Source: JAFNAG01 sp963721405 (GTDB taxonomy: Bacteria > Acidobacteriota > UBA6911). From it: a DNA stretch of 64,000 nucleotides. Positions 9,009-15,385 of the stretch are shown one piece after another. The position numbers and the translations under genes are program-made. The notes under the pieces are model-generated. The model ran no database searches. It saw only the letters and a list, made by a program, of their open reading frames with translations, and was not told the DNA's origin. The stretch's first letter is position 1. Each line of letters opens with the position of its first letter. The stretch lies in the NCBI GenBank assembly GCA_963721405.1, contig CAVRJA010000014.1, positions 310,001 through 374,000 on the forward strand, in the 5' to 3' direction.

Positions 9009-9743
9009 ATGGACCAACGGGTTGCTCTGATCACCGGAGGGGCGCGCGGCATCGGGCGCGCCGTGGCCGTCGCGCTCGCGGAACGCGGCTGGGCGGTGGC
9101 CGTCTCTTACCGGACGAGCTTGGAACAGGCAATGGCCCTCGAAGCCGGGATGAAAACCGCGGGCCGGCGCGCCGTAATCCTGCGCGCGGACCTTTCCGAT
9201 CCGGCCGCGGCCGAAGACCTGGTGAAACGCGCGGAGGCGGAGTTCGGACGCATAGACGCACTCATCAATTGTGCAGGCTCCTACAGGCGCGTGCCGTTGC
9301 TGGAGGAGAGCCTCGAAGGTTGGCACGCCATGTTCAACGACAATCTGCACCCGGCGTTCTACCTCGGCCGCGCGGTCGCTCCCGGCATGATCGGACGGAA
9401 TTGGGGACGCATCGTCAACTTCAGCATCGCGAAGGCCGACCAGCTGCTTGGACAGCCGTTCATCACCTCGCACTACATCGCCAAAGTGGGAATTCTGATC
9501 CTGACGCGGTCGCTCGCGAAGATCCTGGCGCCGCACGGCATCACGGTGAACTCGATCTCGCCGGGCTTCATCGAAAGTGGGGACGCGCCGCAGCAGGAAT
9601 TTGCGCAGTTGATCAAGAACATTCCGGCCGGTTACGCCGGCACCCCCGAGGATGCGGTCTCCGTCGTCTGGTACCTTCTGTCCGAGCAGGCCCGGTATGT
9701 GAACGGAACAAACATCCACCTCAGCGGCGGCTGGGGAATCTGA
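9009..9743 (+). CDS. SDR-family oxidoreductase with altered catalytic Tyr
   Basis: 244 residues. It has the NAD(P)-binding TGGARGIG motif at the N-terminus, the NCAG motif and the C-terminal NGTNIHLSGGWGI typical of FabG-like reductases. The active-site helix reads SHYIAKVG: the residue four before the conserved Lys159 is His155, and a Tyr sits one position later at 156, so the canonical YxxxK spacing is broken. It could be a non-canonical or inactive reductase. ATG 9009 is chosen for its match to family starts and the nearby GAGG. It is convergent with the homoserine dehydrogenase gene. Substrate unknown. Confidence 0.8.
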   Translation: MDQRVALITGGARGIGRAVAVALAERGWAVAVSYRTSLEQAMALEAGMKTAGRRAVILRADLSDPAAAEDLVKRAEAEFGRIDALINCAGSYRRVPLLEESLEGWHAMFNDNLHPAFYLGRAVAPGMIGRNWGRIVNFSIAKADQLLGQPFITSHYIAKVGILILTRSLAKILAPHGITVNSISPGFIESGDAPQQEFAQLIKNIPAGYAGTPEDAVSVVWYLLSEQARYVNGTNIHLSGGWGI

Positions 9744-9754
9744 CCCAAAACGCA

Positions 9755-9889
9755 GACCTTAGACCTTAGCCGCTGCAATCCCGGAAAACGAGCAGATTCC
9801 GTCGGTTCCTGACCGGCCCTTGACGGTGAGTGTCGCAACCGCGGTCACCAGGTCTTAAGTCTAAGGTCTAAAGTCTAAAGTCTGATGTC
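9755..9889. repeat. AGACCTTAGAC-type repeat array
   Basis: Irregular copies of an 8-base unit (GTCTAAAG/GTCTAAGG and its complement) fill both ends of this gap between two convergent genes and reach within a few bases of the downstream stop codon. The same family occurs at 15223-15385. Confidence 0.7.
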
Positions 9890-9891
9890 TT

Positions 9892-10929
9892 TCAATGTCG
9901 CAGCAGCGTCACCAGGTCGGCGAACAGGGCGAACGCGGTCTGTTCTACGGTAGGGTTATTCTCGACGATTGCCAGCTCGCGCATGGTATCCGTGTTCAGA
10001 ATGAGAATATTGCTGAGCCCGCGGATGGCCGCGAGCGGATCGAAGACTTCCAGTTCCTCCGGTCCGACCTTGCCGACGACCTTTCCGCCCTTTCTGTAGG
10101 CTCTCGCAACCAGCCGGACGCGCCGGTCGCGGCGCACGGCGGCACGAACCAGCCTCCCGGTGCTTTCCGATATCCCTTCCCTCTGGATGTCCTCCGGCTT
10201 GGTGTTCGCTCCCATGAGGGCCTGGATGAGGATCGAAAGTTTTGCCGCTGCATCCCAGCCGTCGATGTCGAGGCTCGGGTCCGCTTCAGCAATCCCCTGC
10301 TTCTGGACATAGCGCAGAGCTGCCTCGAACGAAGCTCCCTGCTCCATCTGGGTGAGGATGTAGTTGGTCGTGCTGTTGAGGATTCCGTGGAGCGAGCGGA
10401 TGCGCGTCGAGGGGAGGGTCTGGCGCACCAGGTTGAAGACCGGCGCCCCGTCCATGACCGTCCCCTCGTAGAGGAAGCGCACGCCGCGATGCTGCGCCAG
10501 TCGCGTGAGCTTGCGGAAATGCATAGCCACCGGCCCCTTGTTGGCGGTGACAACGTGCAGGCCGGCCCGCAGCGCCTCGCGAATATAGGTCGTCGCCGGC
10601 TCGGCGCTGAGATCGAACACGCTGGTTTCAAACAGCATGTCCGCCCCGCATTGGCGGATGAAGTCGGTGGTATTCGAGCAAGTGGGGCCTTCATGGAGCC
10701 GTTCGAGGTTGAAGTCGTTCTTCCACGCGCGCAGGATTTTCTGTACGGGAAGCCCGTTGTGATCGATGGCCATTCCGTGGTTTTGGGTCGCAACCCCGGT
10801 GACCCTCCATTCCAGGCCGAACTCACGAAGCAGCCAGGCGCGACGGTGGACAAGCAGGCGCGCGAACGCGCGTCCGACGGAGCCGAAACCAAGCAGCGCG
10901 AGATTGATCTGCACCAATTCCTGGGTCAT
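9892..10929 (-). CDS. hom: Homoserine dehydrogenase
   Basis: 345 residues. It reduces aspartate semialdehyde to homoserine, the branch point to threonine and methionine. The N-terminal Rossmann motif is GFGSVGRAF, TANKGPVA lies before the catalytic domain, and YEGTVMDGAPVFNLVRQTLP, GILNSTTNYILTQME and EADPSLDIDGWDAAAKLSIL mark the catalytic region. There is no C-terminal ACT domain, so it is the short form and feedback control by that domain is not expected. The gene follows a class I aminotransferase on the same strand with a gap of about 50 bases, so the two may be cotranscribed. Confidence 0.92.
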   Translation of the reverse strand: MTQELVQINLALLGFGSVGRAFARLLVHRRAWLLREFGLEWRVTGVATQNHGMAIDHNGLPVQKILRAWKNDFNLERLHEGPTCSNTTDFIRQCGADMLFETSVFDLSAEPATTYIREALRAGLHVVTANKGPVAMHFRKLTRLAQHRGVRFLYEGTVMDGAPVFNLVRQTLPSTRIRSLHGILNSTTNYILTQMEQGASFEAALRYVQKQGIAEADPSLDIDGWDAAAKLSILIQALMGANTKPEDIQREGISESTGRLVRAAVRRDRRVRLVARAYRKGGKVVGKVGPEELEVFDPLAAIRGLSNILILNTDTMRELAIVENNPTVEQTAFALFADLVTLLRH

Positions 10930-10979
10930 CGTGCCTCACCCGTAAGCTTTAACCACAAACGCCGGTTCGCCGCGCGATC

Positions 10980-12107
10980 TTAATTCCCCTTTTGTTTCAG
11001 ATCGGCGATGACCTCGTGCGTCAGCTCGAGCGCCTGCCGGAGGTATTCGGGCTGCGGGCCGTAGCCGATGCGCAGGTAATGATCCATGCCGAAATGGTCG
11101 CCGGGGACTATCAGGACGCTCTTCTCCTTGAGCAGTCGCTCCACGAGCACGGTCGAGTTGATCGACAGGTCGTAGCGCGCATACCCGATTGCGCCCGCCC
11201 TGGGTTCGACCATGCGGAACAGCTCTCCATGGCTGTCCATCCAGGAACGGAACATCGGGAAGTTCTTGCGGCAGATGTTCCGCGTCCGTTCCAGGCAGCG
11301 CATGCGCCCTTCCGGCGAAAGCGCCACCTGCGCCATGATGTCGCTGAGCGTGCCCGGCGCGATCGTGGTGTAATCGTGATAGGACCACATTCTGGCGATC
11401 AAGTCCTTCGGGGCGACGATCCAGCCTACGCGCAGGCCGGGGAGCCCGTACGCCTTGGACAGGCCGTTGGTGACGATCACCCGGTCGTATTTGTCCCAGA
11501 ACGTCGGTGTCATCTGCCCGTCCCGCTCCGAACCCTGGTAAATCTCGTCCGCGAGAATCCAGGCCCCGCTCTTTGAGGCGATGCGCACGATCGCGTCCAT
11601 CTCTTCGGCAGTCAGGATCGCACCGGTCGGGTTGTTCGGATTGCACAGGATGATCATGCGCGTCTGCGGTGTCACGGCCGCCTCTAGCGCGGCGAGATCG
11701 GGCGCCCACCGGCGCGCCTCGTCCAGGTGGACCGACTTGACCTTCATGCGGAAGCTGTTGATCAGCCCCCAGATCTGCTGGTAGCTGGGGAGAATCATCA
11801 CCACCTCATCCCCGGGTTCGAGCGTGGCGAAGATGGTGATAAAATTGGCCTCGCTGCCGCCGTTGGTCACTTCGACGTGATTCAGGGTGGCGCCCGGATA
11901 CCAGGCGGCGATCGCGGAACGAAGCTCGTCGGTGCCGTTGCTCTGGTTGTAGATCAGCGCCGTATCGAGGAGTCTTTCCAGCGATTGCCGGTCGGTGATC
12001 AGTTCCCGCGGGGACATGGGGTGGACGCTGCTCTCTGAGAGATTGAATTTGACGCGGTTCTCCCACGTGGATTGCATACGTTCCATTTCGAATTTGTCCA
12101 ATCTCAT
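10980..12107 (-). CDS. PLP-dependent class I/II aminotransferase
   Basis: 375 residues. Fold-type I features: NGGSEANFI, the NPNNPTGA motif, DEIYQGSE, and the PLP-binding lysine in the TNGLSKAYGLPGLRVGW segment, followed by RIGYGP near the C-terminus with the carboxylate-binding Arg. It should transfer an amino group between an amino acid and a 2-oxo acid; the substrate cannot be read from sequence. ATG 12107 is chosen because AGGAGA lies 7 bases upstream; an in-frame codon at 12158 has no such support. It lies directly upstream of homoserine dehydrogenase, suggesting an amino-acid role. Confidence 0.88.
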   Translation of the reverse strand: MRLDKFEMERMQSTWENRVKFNLSESSVHPMSPRELITDRQSLERLLDTALIYNQSNGTDELRSAIAAWYPGATLNHVEVTNGGSEANFITIFATLEPGDEVVMILPSYQQIWGLINSFRMKVKSVHLDEARRWAPDLAALEAAVTPQTRMIILCNPNNPTGAILTAEEMDAIVRIASKSGAWILADEIYQGSERDGQMTPTFWDKYDRVIVTNGLSKAYGLPGLRVGWIVAPKDLIARMWSYHDYTTIAPGTLSDIMAQVALSPEGRMRCLERTRNICRKNFPMFRSWMDSHGELFRMVEPRAGAIGYARYDLSINSTVLVERLLKEKSVLIVPGDHFGMDHYLRIGYGPQPEYLRQALELTHEVIADLKQKGN

Positions 12108-12152
12108 CCGCTGTCTCCTGTTCGCAAAATTGCCTGATATTACAACAAACGC

Positions 12153-12552
12153 AGCCACGAATTAACACGAATTCCACGAAGCTGAAACCGCCTCGAACGC
12201 TTCGTGTAGGACGCGGATAACGCCGACAGGGGGACACGTTACAGCGTGCAAAGGTCGATGGGGCGCTTTGGATGGTGTTTTCCGCGCCGGCGTTGCGGCA
12301 AACGCCTGGCGGGGGGCTACCGCTTCCGCAGCAATAACATCGGCGCTTGCCGCAACGCCGGTGCGGAGGACAAGCCGGCGCAAGGCGCCGGCCCCCGAAG
12401 GGGCCATCCAAAGCGCCCCATCGACCTTTGCCGGCGTTATCCGCGTCCAGAAAAGCTTTTGAACTGTACGCGAAGTACCGACGGCTTTGAGCGGTTCACC
12501 ACGCCAGCCTCCAGCTTTGCCGGAGGTCATTTGTTCGTGTTGATTCGTGGCT
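12153..12552. repeat. Nested palindromic element of about 400 bp
   Basis: Four sets of inverted repeats sit inside one another: 12153-12170 with 12535-12552, 12209-12227 with 12431-12450, 12250-12275 with 12404-12429 (perfect over 26 bp), and 12286-12302 with about 12348-12364. The unit is GC-rich and contains no plausible gene. It lies between the aminotransferase and the pterin dehydratase gene. Confidence 0.75.
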
Positions 12553-12559
12553 GTCCCGG

Positions 12560-12841
12560 CTACGGGACGAGCGCGTTGATGCGGGCGGCAAGGTCGAAAT
12601 CCCGCTGCGTGATGCCGCCGGCATCGTGCGTGATCAGCGTGAATGTGACCTTGTCGTAGTTGATGAGAATGTCGGGGTGATGGTTGGCTCCCTCGGCGAT
12701 CTCGGCCACGCGGTTGACCAGCCGGATCACCGACATGAAACTGTCCAGCTCATAGCGCCTCTGAATCCCCTGCGGGGTGAGGCTCCAGTTGCGCAACGCC
12801 TTCAGTTTTTCCGTTATTTCATCCTTCGACAAAACCTTCAT
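12560..12841 (-). CDS. Pterin-4a-carbinolamine dehydratase
   Basis: 93 residues. It dehydrates 4a-hydroxytetrahydropterin during recycling of the pterin cofactor. The hallmark EGANHHPDILINYDKVTFTL segment with the catalytic His pair and the family's usual length of about 95-100 residues are present, as is the C-terminal DFDLAARIN. ATG 12841 is chosen because AGGGAG lies about 6 bases upstream and MKVLSKDEI is a normal family start. No aromatic amino-acid hydroxylase gene is nearby. Confidence 0.93.
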   Translation of the reverse strand: MKVLSKDEITEKLKALRNWSLTPQGIQRRYELDSFMSVIRLVNRVAEIAEGANHHPDILINYDKVTFTLITHDAGGITQRDFDLAARINALVP

Positions 12842-12882
12842 AACGAACTCCCTCTTACTCAATTCATTATACCAGCCGTCGA

Positions 12883-13110
12883 AGTCAGGAGTCAGAAGTC
12901 GGGAGTCAGGAGTCGGGAGTCAGGAGTCGGGAGAGGTGTCCGGTTCGGGCACGCGGAGGCGCATTACCTGGCAAGTTTTATTCTGACTACTGACTCCTGT
13001 CTCCTGGCTCCTGTTCTCAGGAGTCGAGAGAAGTGGCTGGTTCCGGGCGTATGCAGCGGTGCATCACCGGGCAAGTTTTATTCTGACTACTGACTTCTGT
13101 CTCCTGACTC
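12883..13110. repeat. GGAGTCA repeat array
   Basis: Copies of GTCAGGAGTCGGGAGTC run from about 12883 to 12930, with the complementary form (CTGACTCCTGTCTCCTG) at 12985-13025 and 13090-13110. Related copies occur at 13937-13975 and 14035-14093. There are no spacers of CRISPR type. Confidence 0.75.
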
Positions 13111-13117
13111 CTTCTTA

Positions 13118-13146
13118 TTGACTTTCACCAAATCTTCACCTATTTT
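13118..13146 (+). promoter_or_regulatory. Sigma70-type promoter of a probably leaderless mRNA
   Basis: TTGACT at 13118-13123 and TATTTT at 13141-13146 with exactly 17 bases between. The expected transcription start falls on or next to the ATG at 13153, and no ribosome binding site fits in the 6 bases after the -10 box. Confidence 0.6.
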
Positions 13147-13152
13147 AGAGCT

Positions 13153-13986
13153 ATGATTCTGGTCGGAACGAGCGGGTTTCAGCATCGCGATTGGGAGCGG
13201 GTGTTTTACCCCGCAGGTCTCAACCCTGCTCTGTGGCTGGAGCATTACGGCCGTCATTTCGGTTGTTGCGAGCTCACCTTTACGTACTATAGAGTTCCAG
13301 AAGTATCTTCGATTCAACAGCTTATAGATGAAGCCGGTTCGCTCCAGTTCGTGTTCCGCGTTCCGTTCCGGCTGGTGGAGAAGGGGGACGGGACCGAGGA
13401 TCTGGCGCAGAGGTTCGTGTCGGCGCTCTGGCCTTTGAAAGAGGGTGCCCAGCTGGCGGGGGTAGTGGCGCAGTTCGGGCCTGATTTCGGTTTCAACCGC
13501 GACGGTTTCGAGCGTCTCTGCCGGCTCAGGGATTCACTGGCCGGTTTGCCTCTGATCGCGGATTTTGGCTGTTCCGACTGGCTGACGCCGCGCGCCGCCC
13601 GGCACCTTGCGGCCGAGCGCATCGCCCTGGCGTGTGTCGACGGCGGAACCAGCCTGACGGAGCGGACTTTTTATTGTGCGACGGCGGCTGTGGCGTATGT
13701 GCGGTTTCAGGGACGGAACCAGTCGCGCTGGATCCAGGGGGACGGGTCGGCCCGGCACGACTATCTCTACAGCCGGGCGGAGCTGGCGGCGGCGGTGCCG
13801 GAGATCCGGCGCCTGGAGCAGGAGAGCGAGCGGGTGCTGGTGCTGATGAACAACCCGTGGCGTGGCCAGGCCACGATCAACGCCCGCATGCTGGCGGAGT
13901 TGCTGGGTTGTTGGTTTGAAGCCGGGGAATCGGAGGCAAGGAGTCAGAAGTCAGGAGTCAGAAGTCAGGAGAAAAACGGGAGTTGA
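13153..13986 (+). CDS. DUF72 (YecE-like) family protein
   Basis: 277 residues. It starts MILVGTSGFQHRDW and keeps the family order: YPAG, an HFGCCELTFTYYRVP segment, FVFRVP and a C-terminal VLMNNPWRGQATINARML. DUF72 proteins are TIM-barrel-like and of unknown function. The last 17 or so residues (SEARSQKSGVRSQEKNGS) are encoded by the GGAGTCA repeat that runs over the end of the gene, so the natural C-terminus has been replaced or extended by repeat sequence. A strong promoter lies directly before the ATG. It precedes the Y-family/DnaE pair, but a functional link is not shown. Confidence 0.88.
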   Translation: MILVGTSGFQHRDWERVFYPAGLNPALWLEHYGRHFGCCELTFTYYRVPEVSSIQQLIDEAGSLQFVFRVPFRLVEKGDGTEDLAQRFVSALWPLKEGAQLAGVVAQFGPDFGFNRDGFERLCRLRDSLAGLPLIADFGCSDWLTPRAARHLAAERIALACVDGGTSLTERTFYCATAAVAYVRFQGRNQSRWIQGDGSARHDYLYSRAELAAAVPEIRRLEQESERVLVLMNNPWRGQATINARMLAELLGCWFEAGESEARSQKSGVRSQEKNGS

Positions 13987-14093
13987 CAGGATCCGTCCCC
14001 GCATACGGGTTGGGCGTGTTGCCGGACAGGTTTTATTCTGGCTCCTGGCTCCTGACTCCTGACTCCTGCCGGAGGTCTGAAGTCTGAGGTCCA
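13937..14093. repeat. GGAGTCA repeat copies flanking a gene junction
   Basis: The repeat covers the 3' end of the DUF72 gene (13937-13975) and resumes at 14035-14093 as CTCCTGACTCCTG followed by GGTCTGAAGTCTGAGGTC, ending at the ATG of the Y-family gene. Confidence 0.75.
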
Positions 14094-15230
14094 ATGACCG
14101 ATATTCGCGAAATCATCCACATCGACATCGCCGCCTTCACGGTCGCGGTAGAGCAGGTAGTGCATCCTGAACTGCGCCGTCGGCCTGTAGTGGTGGCGCC
14201 GGTCGGCCCGTCCCGGTCGGTGGTGATGGCAGTGTCGCCCGAGGCGCAGGACGCGGGCATCCGCAAAGGGATGATTCTGGCGCGCGCGCTGCGGCGCTGC
14301 CGCGACGTGGTGGTCCTGCCTCCCAACGAGCCGCTCTACGCGCGGGCGTCGCGTGCTCTCTGCCAGGTGCTGGAGGGCTTTTCCCCGGTGCTGGAACCCG
14401 TGGGCTACGGGCAGGCCTATCTCGACATGACGGGGACGGGGCGCCTGTTCGGGCCGCCCCGGGATGCGGCCTGGCGCGCGCAGAAAGAGATCCGGCAGCG
14501 GCTCCGCCTGGAGGCGGCGCTCGGGGTGGCGTCGAACAAGATGGTCAGCCGGATCGCGGCGGTGGTGACCGAGCCGGTCGGGCTGCAGGATGTCCCCGTG
14601 GGGGGCGAGTCCGCTTTTCTGGCGCCTCTCCCCGCGCCGCTGCTTCCCGGCGTAGGGCCGAAGACGCAGGAGCAGCTCCGGGAGCTCAACATCCGGCTCA
14701 TCCGCGAACTGGCGGCGATACGGCTGGAACACCTGGTGCTGGCCTTCGGGCGGCTCGGATTTTTGCTTCGCCAGCGCGCGCTGGGGATCGACGACACGCC
14801 GGTGTACCCGCCCCGCGCGGTTCCGGCCGTGGAGGAGGAGGCCGTGCTGGCCGAGGACAGCAACGATTGGGACCGGTTGAATGCCGAGCTCCGCGGGCTG
14901 TGCGAGCGGGCGGGGGAACGGTTGCGGCGGCAGAAGCAGCGCGCGGGGCAGATCGAGGTGCGCGTCCGGCACTCGGATTATCGTGAAGCCGCGGGCAAGG
15001 CGAAGCTGGTGCCGCCGCTGCAATCGACGGCAGGATTGTCTGCGCGTGCCGGGCGCCTGCTGGAGCGGGCCCTGGCCCGGCGAATCCGCGTGCGCAGCCT
15101 GCACCTCCGCCTGACCGGGCTGAGCAGCGGTCCCGCGCAGCTGGACCTGTTTGCCGATCCGGCGGCCGAGCGCCGCGCGCGCCTCGAATCCGCCCTCGAC
15201 ACCCTCCGCCGCCGCTTTGGGAGACCTTAG
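14094..15230 (+). CDS. Y-family DNA polymerase homologue lacking catalytic acids (ImuB-like)
   Basis: 378 residues. The N-terminal IHIDIAAF motif keeps one metal-binding Asp (D11). The second motif, normally SxDEAYLD in Pol IV, reads GYGQAYLDMTG: the two catalytic acids are replaced by G106 and Q107. A helix-hairpin-helix (LLPGVGPKTQEQL) and a little-finger domain follow, and QLDLF at about 349-353 is a beta-clamp binding motif. Loss of catalytic acids with a kept clamp motif is the pattern of ImuB, which recruits the error-prone polymerase ImuC/DnaE2, and a DnaE-type gene follows. ImuB proteins are often longer. No imuA is seen. Its stop codon lies inside a repeat. Confidence 0.82.
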   Translation: MTDIREIIHIDIAAFTVAVEQVVHPELRRRPVVVAPVGPSRSVVMAVSPEAQDAGIRKGMILARALRRCRDVVVLPPNEPLYARASRALCQVLEGFSPVLEPVGYGQAYLDMTGTGRLFGPPRDAAWRAQKEIRQRLRLEAALGVASNKMVSRIAAVVTEPVGLQDVPVGGESAFLAPLPAPLLPGVGPKTQEQLRELNIRLIRELAAIRLEHLVLAFGRLGFLLRQRALGIDDTPVYPPRAVPAVEEEAVLAEDSNDWDRLNAELRGLCERAGERLRRQKQRAGQIEVRVRHSDYREAAGKAKLVPPLQSTAGLSARAGRLLERALARRIRVRSLHLRLTGLSSGPAQLDLFADPAAERRARLESALDTLRRRFGRP

Positions 15231-15385
15231 ACCTCAGACCCCAGACTTTAGACCTTAGACTTCAGACCAAAGACAGTCTGGGAGTCAGGGGTCAATAGTC
15301 AGAAGTTGTCTGAGGCTTAGGATCTGAAAGGTGTGGGCATCAAAAAGACGATCACCAGAGTCTAAAGTCTAAGGTCTAAAGTCTA
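15223..15385. repeat. AGACCTTAGAC/GTCTAAAG array between imuB-like and dnaE-like genes
   Basis: The array begins inside the last codons of the upstream gene (its TAG is part of AGACCTTAGAC) and ends at the ATG of dnaE, which immediately follows GTCTAAAGTCTA. An AAGG in the repeat, 11 bases before the ATG, is the only ribosome-binding candidate. Confidence 0.8.

Noticed and set aside
9895..10983. Plus-strand open frame opposite homoserine dehydrogenase
   Set aside because: Shadow of a GC-rich gene, with no recognisable motif.
12883..13110. CRISPR array
   Set aside because: Units are 7-10 bases without spacers, and no cas genes are near.
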